Below are positions 1 through 8,976 of a stretch of DNA of 37,758 nt, in pieces; the first letter of the stretch is position 1; every line of letters starts with the position of its first letter. Both the position numbers and the translations under genes were made by a program. The stretch comes from JBKQHQ01 sp052148715 (GTDB lineage Bacteria > Pseudomonadota > Alphaproteobacteria > Rhizobiales > Xanthobacteraceae), in contig JBKQHQ010000181.1 of NCBI GenBank assembly GCA_052148715.1, positions 1-37,758 on the forward strand. The letters run 5' to 3'. The notes beneath the pieces were generated by a model. That model saw only the letters and a list, made by a program, of their open reading frames with translations. It did no database searches and had not been told where the DNA came from.

Positions 1-27
1 ACGGCCACGCCGCTCCGAAGCATCAAC

Positions 28-45
28 TATATGGTCAACCATATA
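28..45. promoter_or_regulatory. Short perfect inverted repeat downstream of dnaA
   Basis: TATATGGT and ACCATATA face each other across a 2-base spacer. The site is AT-rich inside GC-rich DNA, as operators for dimeric regulators often are. It lies beyond the dnaA stop, so it probably belongs to whatever lies left of the window. No protein can be assigned to it. Confidence 0.35.
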
Positions 46-148
46 TGCGAACCGATCTCGACAATCCGGCTTGCATCTTGCCGCTTAGGCCGCACACCGC
101 AACGTGGGGGCAGAAGACCGCTTACGGCGCAACGGGGGTGGGCCGTCC

Positions 149-168
149 GGGACGCTATGGCGCGTCCC
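149..168 (-). terminator. Hairpin just downstream of dnaA
   Basis: GGGACGC and GCGTCCC form a 7-bp perfect stem around a 6-base loop, starting 7 bases past the dnaA stop codon. There is no U-run, so this may be an attenuator, a processing site or a weak terminator rather than a classical intrinsic one. Confidence 0.4.
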
Positions 169-174
169 GAGGAT

Positions 175-1602
175 TTACTCCTGCAGCTGCCGCTTAAGGA
201 CCTCGATCTCCTCGGCCAGCGTCGTGTCGTTGCCTACCAGGTTCTCGATCTTGCGTACGGCGTGCAGCACCGTCGTGTGGTCCCGCCCGCCGAAGCGGCG
301 CCCGATCTCGGGCAACGAGCGTAGCGTCAGGGTCTTGGCCAGATACATCGCCACTTGGCGCGGGCGCACGACATTGGCGGTGCGTCGGGACGACAGCAAA
401 TCGGCGCGGCTTACGTTGTATTGGCGCGCGACGATGCGCTGGATGTCCTCGATCTTGACCCGCTTGGGGTCTTGCGGCCGGATCAGGTCGCGCACTTCGC
501 GCTCGGCCATCTCCAGCGTCACCGGGTGGCCGGTGAGCTTGTTATGGGCGAGCAGGCGATTGAGCGCGCCTTCGAGATCCCGGCCGTTGTGGGTGATGAT
601 CTTGGCCACATAGGACAGGACCGGCGGCGGCACGTCGAAGCCCGGATGGTGCGCCCGGGCCGCGGCAACGCGCGACTTCAGGATCTCGTGGCGCAATTCT
701 TCACCGAGCGATCCCATCTCAACGACCAGGCCGCCGGCAAGCCGCGACCGCACGCGATCTTCCAGGCTTTCCAGATCCGCCGGCGGGCGATCCGCCGCGA
801 TGACGACCTGCCGGCCGGCATCGATCAGCGCGTTGAGCGTGTGGCAGAACTCGGCTTGGGTTTGCTTCCCTTGCAAGAACTGCAGGTCGTCGATGACCAG
901 AATATCGATGCCGCGCAACGCTTCCTTAAAGGCGAGCGCCGTTTGGTTGCGCAGCGCCGAGACGAAGCCGTACATGAACTTCTCGGCCGTGAGATAGAGC
1001 ACCTTGCGCTGGCCGGAGCCGTTGCCCGCCCAGGTGATGGCTTGCAGCAAGTGGGTCTTTCCCAGGCCGACGCCGGCGTGGATATAGAGCGGATTGAACA
1101 TCAACGGATCGCCGTGCAACCCGGCCGCCACTTGCTTGGCCGCCGCATGGGCGAGCGTATTCGAGCGCCCTTCCACAAAGGTCTCGAAGGTCAGTCGCGG
1201 GTCGAGCGGTGATCCGCCGAGTGCATCATGCGCCGCAAACACTGGGGCCGTGAGCGCCGATGCATGATAGCCGTTGGCCTTTCCGTTGACCTCGCGCGTC
1301 GGCTCAACAACCTCCGGAAACTTTGGCTTCGGCGGCAGCGGTCGCAACACGGAAGAGCGCACGGTCAACTCGATACGGCCGACCGTGTTCTGCTCGGCCT
1401 GCCAGCACGCGAGCACCCGCTCGGCGTAGTGCGATTGAATCCAGCTCTTCAAGAACCGGGTGGGCACGGAGAGCCGCACCGTTTCTTGGTCAAGGTCCTC
1501 GAGATCCATGCGGGCGAACCAGCTCGAATAGACATCGTCGCCAACCTCGGCGCGCAGACGTCCCTTCACGCGCGACCAGCGCTCCTGTTCCATGCTCGTC
1601 AT
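175..1602 (-). CDS. dnaA: Chromosomal replication initiator protein DnaA
   Basis: This is the 475-residue AAA+ initiator that binds DnaA boxes and opens the replication origin. An N-terminal helicase-contact domain (about 1-85) and a variable linker (about 86-130) precede the ATPase core. That core has Walker A GVGLGKTH at 177-184, Walker B ILVIDDLQFL at 234-243 and the sensor/arginine region DRVRSRLAGG near 282-291. The C-terminal box-binding domain carries GGRDHTTVLHAVRKIE near 440-455. Length is normal for alphaproteobacteria. The start at 1602 is preferred because a purine-rich GAGAGAGC lies just upstream; an ATG three codons later is the alternative. The upstream 1.1 kb lacks genes and holds one perfect DnaA box. 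The protein looks intact. Confidence 0.97.
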   Translation of the reverse strand: MTSMEQERWSRVKGRLRAEVGDDVYSSWFARMDLEDLDQETVRLSVPTRFLKSWIQSHYAERVLACWQAEQNTVGRIELTVRSSVLRPLPPKPKFPEVVEPTREVNGKANGYHASALTAPVFAAHDALGGSPLDPRLTFETFVEGRSNTLAHAAAKQVAAGLHGDPLMFNPLYIHAGVGLGKTHLLQAITWAGNGSGQRKVLYLTAEKFMYGFVSALRNQTALAFKEALRGIDILVIDDLQFLQGKQTQAEFCHTLNALIDAGRQVVIAADRPPADLESLEDRVRSRLAGGLVVEMGSLGEELRHEILKSRVAAARAHHPGFDVPPPVLSYVAKIITHNGRDLEGALNRLLAHNKLTGHPVTLEMAEREVRDLIRPQDPKRVKIEDIQRIVARQYNVSRADLLSSRRTANVVRPRQVAMYLAKTLTLRSLPEIGRRFGGRDHTTVLHAVRKIENLVGNDTTLAEEIEVLKRQLQE

Positions 1603-2691
1603 TGTGCTCTCTCTCTAGTCGAGTACGACAAAGCGAACCCGCGTGCGCTTGCGCGCATCCACGCATCGCCAAACTCTGGACGCAACAATACTGACAAAGG
1701 ATCGAAACCGTTGCCGCGACCGTACCGGCTGGCACGAGAGGCCAGGGGCCGGTTCCCGGCGCGGGTTAATTTCCTCGGCCGCCAGGCAGAGGTATCGGCT
1801 CGCATCCCGTCACCGCCGCGCGCCGGGCAGTCGCCGACGGCGGCTGCGGAAGCGTGGCCCCGGACGGATGGTCCGTCGAAAACGGCTCTCGCCGTGATTT
1901 GGTCATATAGCCCCCCTTCCATCGCCATCATGGCGACGGTAGTGTTACCACCAGCACCCAGTACTATTCGTCGTGGCCTCTATACTGAGACCTATTCGGC
2001 GGGAGCTTTGGAAAGTTTAGTCTCAGTCCATAACCGAAAGACGCCCGCCGACATCTAGCCGATACATGGAATGACATGTCACAGTTTACCCGCCCTCATT
2101 CTTGAGGAAATCGAACACGAACCTTTACTACTCCGCCCCGGTCAGTGCCGAAGGCAGTATTAAAATTACACGGCGCCTGCGGGCACGCAATGGGATTTGC
2201 TCGGCCGCCCCTGGCGACCGACGACGAGCCGGTCGCGCCACATTCACATCTCTGTGGATAAGTCGCGTCCAAGGCCTTGAATCCGCGCCTTGATTCGCGT
2301 TGGGCAATGACTGCTTCGCGGCCCGGCGAAGAGTAAAGATGGGGTTAACGGCATCCGACGAACTTTGTTCCGATTTGGGAAGAATTTGGGTCCTCCCCGC
2401 CGCTTTCCGGCTAAGTATCTGAAAAATCTATCTATTTATTGATCGGAAATTTAGGGTAACCCGATTGCCTTCAGGGGTATTGACACGGTGTTTGAGGGGA
2501 ATTGCCCATTATTTTACCATGTCAGGGCATATTATCGCCCAATAGTGTGATTGAATTACAACAGTCGTTCTCTAAGTTGGTCGACACCCGCCCGTCGGTC
2601 ATCCGGCAATTAACTACAATACCTCAATACCATAGCGCGGGGTGCCGCAGCCGAGCCTCTGGCTACCGCGCGGCCGGGCTCGGCAGAACGC
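1603..2691. other. Gene-free region upstream of dnaA, possible control or origin region
   Basis: No convincing gene is visible on either strand; the open frames here match no recognisable family. The left half is GC-rich, the right half (about 2400-2640) is clearly AT-richer. One perfect DnaA box lies at 2253-2261, and a 10-bp palindrome TGACATGTCA at 2072-2081. Such a long non-coding leader before dnaA fits promoter and autoregulatory sequence, or part of an origin. A full origin usually has several DnaA boxes and only one perfect match is visible, so the origin reading is tentative. Confidence 0.4.
2253..2261 (-). promoter_or_regulatory. Perfect DnaA box
   Basis: TGTGGATAA is the reverse complement of the consensus DnaA box TTATCCACA. 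It lies about 650 bases upstream of the dnaA start, next to the AT-rich part of the intergenic region. It could serve DnaA autoregulation or origin function. Confidence 0.6.
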
Positions 2692-2720
2692 AAAAACGCG
2701 CCCACCCTTCGGTGAGCGCG
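2692..2720 (-). terminator. Intrinsic terminator of rpsT
   Basis: Read on the minus strand, CGCGCTCACC and GGTGGGCGCG form a 10-bp stem with one G-U pair around a tetraloop, followed directly by TTTTT. It lies 27 bases past the rpsT stop. This is a textbook intrinsic terminator. Confidence 0.85.
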
Positions 2721-2747
2721 CTGCCGTGATCAGGGTCTTGTGCGCCG

Positions 2748-3020
2748 TTACGAGGCCTTCTGCATGGAGGCAATGCGGTGCGCCAAGCGCGAGACTTTGC
2801 GGCTTGCGGCATTCTTGTGCACGACACCGTTTTGCGCTGCCCGCATGAGCGCGGGTTCCGCCTGCTTCAGCGCGGCCGTGGCGGCACCGGCATCGCCGGC
2901 TTGGATCGCCTCTTCGACTTTGCGCACGGAACCCCGCATGCGCGAGCGCCGCGCCTTGTTGATCGCCTCGCGGCGAGCAAGCTTGCGCGTCGCCTTTTTT
3001 GCCGAGCTGGTGTTCGCCAT
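2748..3020 (-). CDS. rpsT: 30S ribosomal protein S20
   Basis: This is a 90-residue basic protein of the small ribosomal subunit that binds 16S rRNA during early assembly. The sequence begins MANTSSAKKATRKLARR and continues with alternating basic helices ending in HRIASMQKAS, the usual S20 pattern and length. The start is the ATG at 3020; in-frame codons further upstream would add about 50 residues foreign to the family, and a strong promoter lies in that stretch. The gene has its own promoter (3148-3176) and terminator (2692-2720), so it is monocistronic. The dnaA-rpsT neighbourhood is common in Hyphomicrobiales. Confidence 0.97.
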   Translation of the reverse strand: MANTSSAKKATRKLARREAINKARRSRMRGSVRKVEEAIQAGDAGAATAALKQAEPALMRAAQNGVVHKNAASRKVSRLAHRIASMQKAS

Positions 3021-3147
3021 GATCGTCTGCCCGCCGCACGCGACGGGCCCTTGCTGATCGACAGGTCTGTCGATGAAAAAACGCGTTCTCTGTCGGTGAA
3101 GAACGTCTAAGGCGGCAAGCCAACGTCTCGCCGCCACGCTCCGGGCG

Positions 3148-3176
3148 CTTATAATTCGGCGCCCGGCGCCCGTCAA
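3148..3176 (-). promoter_or_regulatory. Sigma-70-type promoter of rpsT
   Basis: On the minus strand TTGACG and TATAAG are separated by exactly 17 bases, close to the housekeeping consensus at both elements. The predicted start of transcription is near 3141, giving an rpsT leader of about 120 bases. Confidence 0.7.
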
Positions 3177-3219
3177 CGCGCGTGTGGTAACTCCCGATTA
3201 GGCCGCTTACACGGCCGCG

Positions 3220-5496
3220 TCAGCCGCTGACATTATAGGCCGCGAACGCCGCCATGTTGGAGAGTTGCGAATCCTTGGCTGACAGCGGCACGATCTGCAC
3301 CGGCCGGTCGAGTCCCACTAGAAGCGGACCGATAACCGTGGCGCCGCCCAGCTCCTGCAGCAATTTGGTCGAGATCGAGGCCGAGTGGAAGGCCGGCATG
3401 ATCAGCACATTGGCCGGCTGCGAGAGCCGGCAGAACGGGTAGGCGGCCATCAGCTCGGGGTTGAGTGCCACGTCAGCGGCCATCTCGCCATCGTATTCGA
3501 AATCCACCCGCCGCTGGTCGAGGATGCGCACGGCCTCCTGGACGCGAGCGGAGCGTTCGCCTTGCGGATAGCCGAAGGTCGAGAAAGCGAGCAGCGCGAG
3601 GCGCGGCTCGTAGCCGAGCCGTCGCGCCACACCAGCGGCCTCCACCGCGATCTCGGCGAGCTCCTGGGCGTTCGGCATCTCGGTAACGGCGGTATCGGCC
3701 ACCATCACGGTACGTCCGCGCGTCACCACGAGCGAGACCCCCATGATCCGGTGGCCGGGCTTCGCGTCGATGCAGCGGCGCACCTCTTCAAGCGCGACGG
3801 AGAAATTGCGGGTGACGCCGGTCACCATAGCGTCGGCGTCGCTAAGCGCGACCATGCAGGCGGCGAAATGGTTGCGGTCCTGGTTGATCAGCCGCTGACA
3901 GTCGCGCACCAGATAACCGTGCCGTTGCAGCCGCTCATACAGATAGGATGCATAGGCGGCGTTGCGGCTCGACAAACGCGCGTTGATGACCTCGATGCCG
4001 TTGCCGACCTCGATTCCGGCAACGCGGGCTGTCTCACGCACGCGATCCTCGCGCCCGACCAGAACCGCCGTGCCCAGTCCTTGTTGGACGTAGCTCGCAG
4101 CGGCCCGGATCACCTGCTCCTCCTCGCCTTCGGCGAAGACGATCCGCTTCGGCTGTTGGCGCAGCCTGCCGACAACGCGCTGAAGAATGCCGGCAACCGG
4201 ATCGCGCCTTGTGCGCAGCGCCTGGCGATAGGCGTCCATGTCTACGATCGGCTTGCGCGCGACGCCCGTATCCATCGCGGCCTTGGCGACGGCGGGCGGC
4301 ACGTAGGAGATCAAGCGGGGATCGAAGGGAACCGGGATGATGTAATCGGGCCCGTATTTCGGGCGCGTCCCATAGGCGGCTGCGACTTCGTCGGGCACGT
4401 CCTCGCGCGCGAGGTCGGCCAGCGCCCGGGCCGCCGCGATCTTCATCTCCATGTTGATGGTCCGCGCGCGGACATCGAGGGCACCGCGGAAAATGTACGG
4501 AAAACCTAGCACGTTGTTGATCTGGTTCGGGTAGTCGGAGCGGCCGGTCGCCATGATCGCGTCATCGCGCACGGCGGCGACCTCCTCGGGCGTGATCTCA
4601 GGGTCCGGGTTGGCCATGGCGAAGATGATCGGCCTGGCCGCCATCGCCTTCACCATATCGCCGGTCACCGCCCCCTTCGCCGACAGGCCGAAAAACACAT
4701 CGGCTCCCTCGAGCGCCGCGGCCAGGGTGCGTGCTTTGGTCTTTACCGCGAAGCCCGATTTCCACTGGTTCATGCCCTCGGTGCGGCCCTCGTAGATGAC
4801 GCCCTTGGTATCGCACAGGATGAGGTTTTCGGGCCGAAAGCCGATGGCGCGCAACAATTCGAGACAGGCGATGCCGGCGGCGCCGGCGCCGTTGCAGACG
4901 AGCCTGGTCGTGGCGATCTCGCGGCCGGTCAGCTGCAGCGCATTGAGAAGACCCGCGGAGGCGATGATCGCGGTGCCGTGCTGATCGTCGTGAAAGACCG
5001 GGATATCGAGCAGCTCGCGCAGCCGCTGCTCGATGATGAAGCATTCGGGCGCCTTGATGTCTTCGAGATTGATGCCGCCCCAACTCTTGCCGAGGACCTT
5101 GATGGCATTGATGAACTCGTCCGGATTCTCGGTCGAGACCTCGAGGTCGATAGAGTCGATATCGGCGAAGCGCTTGAACAGCACCGCCTTGCCTTCCATC
5201 ACCGGCTTCGCCGCCAGCGCCCCGAGATTGCCGAGGCCGAGAATGGCGGTGCCGTTGGTGATCACCGCGACGAAGTTTCCCTTGGTGGTGTAGTCGTAGG
5301 CGCGGCTCTCGTCCGCCGCGATGGCAAGAACCGGAACGGCAACGCCCGGCGAATAGGCGAGCGACAGGTCGCGCTGGGTCGCCATCGGCTTCGTGGCCAC
5401 CACTTCGAGCTTGCCGGGCCGACCTTCCTGGTGGAACTGCAAGGCTTCCTGGTCGGTGAAGGTCGGGCGGTGGGGTGGGGTGCTCTTGGCGACCAT
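3220..5496 (-). CDS. maeB: NADP-dependent malic enzyme with phosphotransacetylase-like C-terminus
   Basis: The 758-residue protein decarboxylates malate to pyruvate with reduction of NADP, feeding gluconeogenesis and NADPH supply during growth on C4 acids. The N-terminal malic domain holds SLAYSPGVAVP (about 45-55) and the metal site FHDDQHGTAII (168-178). The nucleotide-binding fold has CNGAGAAGIA at 201-210. From about residue 430 to the end the sequence matches the phosphate acetyl/butyryltransferase domain found in large MaeB enzymes, where it is thought to be regulatory. The start at 5496 is chosen over an ATG-like codon 11 residues upstream because AGGAG lies 5 bases before it. It is divergent from the small membrane protein gene at 5692. 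Confidence 0.95.
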   Translation of the reverse strand: MVAKSTPPHRPTFTDQEALQFHQEGRPGKLEVVATKPMATQRDLSLAYSPGVAVPVLAIAADESRAYDYTTKGNFVAVITNGTAILGLGNLGALAAKPVMEGKAVLFKRFADIDSIDLEVSTENPDEFINAIKVLGKSWGGINLEDIKAPECFIIEQRLRELLDIPVFHDDQHGTAIIASAGLLNALQLTGREIATTRLVCNGAGAAGIACLELLRAIGFRPENLILCDTKGVIYEGRTEGMNQWKSGFAVKTKARTLAAALEGADVFFGLSAKGAVTGDMVKAMAARPIIFAMANPDPEITPEEVAAVRDDAIMATGRSDYPNQINNVLGFPYIFRGALDVRARTINMEMKIAAARALADLAREDVPDEVAAAYGTRPKYGPDYIIPVPFDPRLISYVPPAVAKAAMDTGVARKPIVDMDAYRQALRTRRDPVAGILQRVVGRLRQQPKRIVFAEGEEEQVIRAAASYVQQGLGTAVLVGREDRVRETARVAGIEVGNGIEVINARLSSRNAAYASYLYERLQRHGYLVRDCQRLINQDRNHFAACMVALSDADAMVTGVTRNFSVALEEVRRCIDAKPGHRIMGVSLVVTRGRTVMVADTAVTEMPNAQELAEIAVEAAGVARRLGYEPRLALLAFSTFGYPQGERSARVQEAVRILDQRRVDFEYDGEMAADVALNPELMAAYPFCRLSQPANVLIMPAFHSASISTKLLQELGGATVIGPLLVGLDRPVQIVPLSAKDSQLSNMAAFAAYNVSG

Positions 5497-5691
5497 TTCG
5501 GCTCCTAGCTGCGTGCACGTCGCGTGCAATTGCTTCTGACAACATTGTTATCGCCGATCAACCGGGCGTGGCGGCGGGCGGGCGTCGAGGGGGCGGGCGA
5601 GTGCTCGAAATCGGTGCGAGACGATTGAACCATGCGACCGGGCGGAGTAACTAACGGGTCCGAACCGCTCCAACCGTCACCAGATGCTGTC

Positions 5692-6012
5692 ATGATACGC
5701 TTTTTGTTCCGTCTGATCGGTCTCGTGCTGCTTGCAGCCGGGTTTATTTTCTTGATCTACGACGGCACGCGGTCGATTGCCGGCAACATGGTCCTGATGA
5801 CCACGCTCGAAACCGCATGGAACACGCTGCTGTCGACGGGGCCGGACGTGTACCGTCCGGCGATCGACCGCCTCGGCGTGCCGTGGCTCTGGGATCCGGT
5901 CATTCAATCCGTGCTCAAGCAACCGACTTGGCTGGTCTTGGGAATACTCGGCGCGATCTTCATGCTGCTTGGGCGCAGCAAGAAGAAGCTGATCGGGTAT
6001 GTCCGCAGCTGA
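5692..6012 (+). CDS. Small two-helix membrane protein of unknown function
   Basis: The 106-residue protein has a hydrophobic helix at about 4-24 (FRLIGLVLLAAGFIFLIYDG) and a second at about 83-101 (WLVLGILGAIFMLLGRS), ending in a basic tail RSKKKLIGYVRS. The loop between the helices would face the periplasm. I do not recognise a named family, although short proteins of this design recur in Hyphomicrobiales genomes. The ATG at 5692 is preferred to one 20 codons upstream, because the first residue then directly precedes the membrane helix. It is divergent from maeB; the next gene is convergent. Confidence 0.75.
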   Translation: MIRFLFRLIGLVLLAAGFIFLIYDGTRSIAGNMVLMTTLETAWNTLLSTGPDVYRPAIDRLGVPWLWDPVIQSVLKQPTWLVLGILGAIFMLLGRSKKKLIGYVRS

Positions 6013-6032
6013 GATTGTCTCCGCCGCGGCCA

Positions 6033-6518
6033 TCACTTGATGGCATCGGCGCCGGCCTTGCCGATCTGCGCATCCTGATAGGCGGCGCCCCCGGAGACGC
6101 CGATCGCGCCGATGATCTTGCCGTCGACAATGAGCGGAAGGCCGCCCTCGATCGGGGTCACGTGTTCGATTGCCAGCAGCCGCAGCCCGGGGCCGCCGGC
6201 CGCGATGGCCTCCTCGAGCGCTTTGGTCGGGCGACGAAATTCCAGGGCCGTAAGGGCCTTGCCGCGTGCGATCCGGGTCGACGAGAGATTGGTATTGTCG
6301 AGCCGCTGCAGCATCACGAGGTCGCCGGTGGTGTCGATGACGGCGATCGCCACCGCCCAATTGTTGCGTAACGCCTCAGCCTCGGCGGCAGCCATTACGC
6401 GTTTTGCGAGTGCAAGATCGATCGGCGCTCCGTATGCGGGCGCGGCTGTCTGTGCATTCCCGGGTGAATAGGCCACCAGGGTGAGCAAAGCCGCCACCAA
6501 CAATCGACGCATCGTCAT
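6033..6518 (-). CDS. Secreted GlcG/HbpS-family haem-binding-like protein
   Basis: This 161-residue protein has a Sec signal peptide (about 1-23, ending GNAQ) and then a single GlcG/HbpS (DUF336-type) domain. Recognisable stretches are ALAKRVMAAAEAEALRNNW, AVIDTTGDLVMLQRLDN, IARGKALTALEF and the closing IIGAIGVSGGAAYQDAQIGKAGADAI. Members bind haem or corrinoid-like ligands or act as accessory proteins; the ligand cannot be told here. The start at 6518 has GGGGA suitably placed upstream and gives a clean signal peptide. The reading frame stays open far upstream, but that extension is antisense to msrA and is not part of the gene. Confidence 0.88.
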   Translation of the reverse strand: MTMRRLLVAALLTLVAYSPGNAQTAAPAYGAPIDLALAKRVMAAAEAEALRNNWAVAIAVIDTTGDLVMLQRLDNTNLSSTRIARGKALTALEFRRPTKALEEAIAAGGPGLRLLAIEHVTPIEGGLPLIVDGKIIGAIGVSGGAAYQDAQIGKAGADAIK

Positions 6519-6779
6519 GTGTTTCCCCATCCGACAAGCGCAGCGCGACGCAACGAGCACCCTACTACCAAGCTGGCGTCCCAAGGGCCATTGGGCTGCC
6601 GTTCGGTCGGCGACTGCGCGCAAAGCATAGGTCGATTTGGATGCGAGCGAAACAGGCGGCGTCCGAGGGCGTGGGCAGCGCGCCGGGATCGTACGGATTT
6701 CCGCATGGGATCGCGTGGTGTGATGCGGCGGCCGCCAAACCGACCTATATATAGCTGCGAGCCCATGGAGAGCGCCGCC

Positions 6780-7442
6780 ATGTTCATGTTGAAGAAGAAG
6801 GTCGAGATGCCGTCGCGCGAGGATGCTTTGCCCGGCCGCGCGAGCCCGATTCCGACCGCGAGCCGCCATTTCGTCAATGGTCATCCGCTCAAAGGGCCGT
6901 ATCCCGAAGGGCTCGAGCTGGCCATGTTCGGCATGGGGTGTTTCTGGGGTGCCGAGCGCATGTTCTGGCAGCTTGGCGACGGCATCTACGTCACCGCCGT
7001 GGGCTATGCTGGAGGATTCACGCCCAATCCAACCTATGAGGAGGTTTGCAGCGGGCGCACCGGGCACAACGAGGTGGTCTTGGTCGTCTACGACCCGAAG
7101 CGGATCTCTTACGCGCAATTGCTGCGGACGTTCTGGGAGAGTCACGATCCGACCCAGGGCATGCGCCAAGGCAACGACGTGGGTACGCAGTACCGCTCGG
7201 GAATTTATGTCTTCACGCCGGAGCAGCGTCGGGCGGCGGAGGCCGCGAAGGCGGACTACGCCAAGGCCCTCGGCGGTCACCGCTACGGGCCGATCACCAC
7301 CGAGATCCTCGATGCACCCCCGTTCTATTTTGCCGAGGACTACCACCAGCAATATCTCGCCAAGAACCCGGCCGGCTATTGCGGCCTCGGCGGCACGGGC
7401 GTCGCCTGCCCGATTGGAACCGGGGTTAAGGCAACGGCCTGA
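6780..7442 (+). CDS. msrA: Peptide methionine (S)-S-oxide reductase MsrA
   Basis: The 220-residue enzyme reduces the S-epimer of oxidised methionine in proteins, with thioredoxin as usual donor. The catalytic motif GCFWG is at 53-57 (Cys54), followed by the family blocks VGYAGGFTPNPTYEEVCSG, HNEVVLVVYDP and FWESHDPTQG, and the C-terminal CGLGGTGVACP with the likely resolving cysteines. The start at 6780 is chosen because GGAGAG lies about 8 bases upstream and the resulting N-terminus (FMLKKKVEMPSREDALPGR) fits alphaproteobacterial MsrA. It is divergent from the GlcG-like gene across about 260 bases, which contain an AT-rich TATATA just upstream of msrA. Confidence 0.96.
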   Translation: MFMLKKKVEMPSREDALPGRASPIPTASRHFVNGHPLKGPYPEGLELAMFGMGCFWGAERMFWQLGDGIYVTAVGYAGGFTPNPTYEEVCSGRTGHNEVVLVVYDPKRISYAQLLRTFWESHDPTQGMRQGNDVGTQYRSGIYVFTPEQRRAAEAAKADYAKALGGHRYGPITTEILDAPPFYFAEDYHQQYLAKNPAGYCGLGGTGVACPIGTGVKATA

Positions 7443-7499
7443 TGCGGGGATGGGTTTGCGTTCATCCGCATCGGTTTGCCGAAGCTTGGTGAGGGTTTG

Positions 7500-7520
7500 T
7501 TAACCATACGCGGGCGTTAA
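7500..7520. promoter_or_regulatory. Possible CtrA-type half-sites
   Basis: TTAACCAT at 7500-7507 and a second TTAA at 7517-7520 precede the polysaccharide-export gene. TTAACC-type half-sites are typical of CtrA in alphaproteobacteria, but the spacing (13 bases between TTAA units) is not the classical 7. This is a weak call. Confidence 0.25.
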
Positions 7521-7559
7521 TCCGGCGCAGATGTTCGGCTCTCGAGCCCGGATTTGGCC

Positions 7560-8231
7560 ATGCGGGCACGCCGCCCCTTCGTGTTCCTATTGATCGCGAT
7601 CGCAGTTGCCGGCTGCGACCACGGCGCGCCGGTCCTATCGGGCCCACCGAACATGGCGGATTTCTTTGCCCGCTCGGCGCCCCCGACGCCAATCGACGAA
7701 GTCGTGGCAACGAGGCTCGCGCGACCCGCCGCCGCAGCGGTAGTGGTCGGAGCCGCGTCGCCTGGACTGGATGTGCCCTATACGCTTGATTCCGGCGATC
7801 GGCTGCGGATCACCGTGTTCGGCCAGGAAGGGCTCACCAATACTTATACCGTTGATGCAAGCGGCAAGGTCATGCTGCCGCTGATCGGCTCGGTGTCAGC
7901 GCGCGGCCTCACCGACCGGCAACTGTCGACCGCCGTCGCCGACCGCCTGCGCCAGGGCTTCATCCGCGAACCGCACGTCGCGGTGGAGATCGAGTTCTAT
8001 CGGCCGTTCTTCATTCTCGGCGAGGTGGCCGTGCCCGGCCAATATCCCTACGTGCCGAACATGACGGTCGAGACCGCGGTGGCGATCGCCGGCGGCTTCA
8101 CGCCGCGCGCGAGCCACGAAAGCGTGCAGCTTGGCCGCACGATCGACGGCCAGCCGTTCCGCGGCCGCGCGCCGCTCGCAACGCCCGTGCGTCCGGGCGA
8201 CACCATCACGGTCGAGGAACGCTGGTTCTGA
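7560..8231 (+). CDS. Polysaccharide export lipoprotein (Wza-type)
   Basis: The 223-residue outer-membrane or periplasmic lipoprotein belongs to the polysaccharide biosynthesis/export family, which forms the exit channel for capsule or exopolysaccharide. A signal peptide ends in the lipobox VAGC (Cys19). The Poly_export domain spans about 75-155 (YTLDSGDRLRITVFGQEGLTNTY) and an SLBB-like segment follows (FFILGEVAVPGQYPYVPNMTVETAVAIAGGF). It is short for Wza, like the rhizobial ExoF/small-export type. The ATG at 7560 is preferred to a TTG two codons earlier. No chain-length regulator or glycosyltransferase lies next to it, so it is orphaned from its usual operon. Confidence 0.9.
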   Translation: MRARRPFVFLLIAIAVAGCDHGAPVLSGPPNMADFFARSAPPTPIDEVVATRLARPAAAAVVVGAASPGLDVPYTLDSGDRLRITVFGQEGLTNTYTVDASGKVMLPLIGSVSARGLTDRQLSTAVADRLRQGFIREPHVAVEIEFYRPFFILGEVAVPGQYPYVPNMTVETAVAIAGGFTPRASHESVQLGRTIDGQPFRGRAPLATPVRPGDTITVEERWF

Positions 8232-8295
8232 GCAGCGGACCGACGCGGACGAGGGCGGACCGATCGATCCGTTCGGCCGACGTAGGTCTGCGGCT

Positions 8296-8976
8296 TCACT
8301 TCTTCAGGTTCTTCGCCAGGAATGCGGTGGTGCGTTCCCAAGCCTGCTTGGCGCTAGGAGCGTGAAAGCTCGCCCGCTCGTCGCAGTGAAAGCCATGCCC
8401 GGCTTGCGGATAGACGTAGATCTCGCAGTCGGGCCGCTTCTTCTTGATGATCTCCACATCCGTCATCGGAATGCTTTGATCCTGCTCGCCGAAATGCATC
8501 TCGACCGGGCAGCGCGGCTTCTCGTCGGCGAAGGCCACGATCCGCCCACCGTAATAAGCGACCGCCGCCGACACATTGTTCAAGCGCGTGCCGGCGAGGA
8601 AGGCGATCGTGCCGCCCATGCAGAAGCCGACGACCGCGAGCGGCACCGAGGCGGCCTTGCGCGCATCGTCGATGGCGGCTTGCGTATCACGCAGCATCGC
8701 GTCCCAGTCCGGGTTGGCGATGAACTTGCGCGCATTGGCGATCTCGTCCGGCGAGTAGCCGCACTCGAAGTCCCGCTGCTGACGGTCGAACAGCGCCGGC
8801 GCCACCGCCAGATAGCCCTCTGCGGCGAAACGGTCGCACACCGCGCGGATGTGGGTATTGACGCCGAAAATCTCTTGAATGACGACGATGCTTCCCTTCG
8901 GCGCGCCTTGCGGATCGGCGCGGTAGGCGCCGAGCTGATGCTTGTCGGCGGCAGTCAGTGAAAAGTGCTTACCCAC
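8296..8976 (-). CDS. Dienelactone hydrolase family protein
   Basis: This is a 226-residue alpha/beta hydrolase of the carboxymethylenebutenolidase family, which opens dienelactones in chlorocatechol-type pathways and handles other esters. The triad is visible as Cys119 in GFCMGG, Asp166 in GEQDQSIP and His194 in AGHGF, with the supporting Glu35 in IQEIFGVN. The start is a GTG at 8976: GGAGG lies 6 bases upstream, whereas the ATG at 9030 lacks such a site and would add an unrelated tail. It converges with the polysaccharide-export gene. No other aromatic-degradation genes are adjacent, so the substrate is open. Confidence 0.92.
   Translation of the reverse strand: MGKHFSLTAADKHQLGAYRADPQGAPKGSIVVIQEIFGVNTHIRAVCDRFAAEGYLAVAPALFDRQQRDFECGYSPDEIANARKFIANPDWDAMLRDTQAAIDDARKAASVPLAVVGFCMGGTIAFLAGTRLNNVSAAVAYYGGRIVAFADEKPRCPVEMHFGEQDQSIPMTDVEIIKKKRPDCEIYVYPQAGHGFHCDERASFHAPSAKQAWERTTAFLAKNLKK

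Noticed and set aside
1228..2058. 276-codon plus-strand frame entering the dnaA upstream region
   Set aside because: It is mostly antisense to dnaA and then runs through non-coding sequence without any family pattern.
3385..4509. 374-codon plus-strand frame
   Set aside because: It is antisense to maeB, which has clear catalytic motifs on the other strand.
6519..7352. Upstream extension of the GlcG-like gene to a 439-codon frame
   Set aside because: The extra part is antisense to msrA, has no family resemblance, and the true start at 6518 has its own ribosome binding site and signal peptide.
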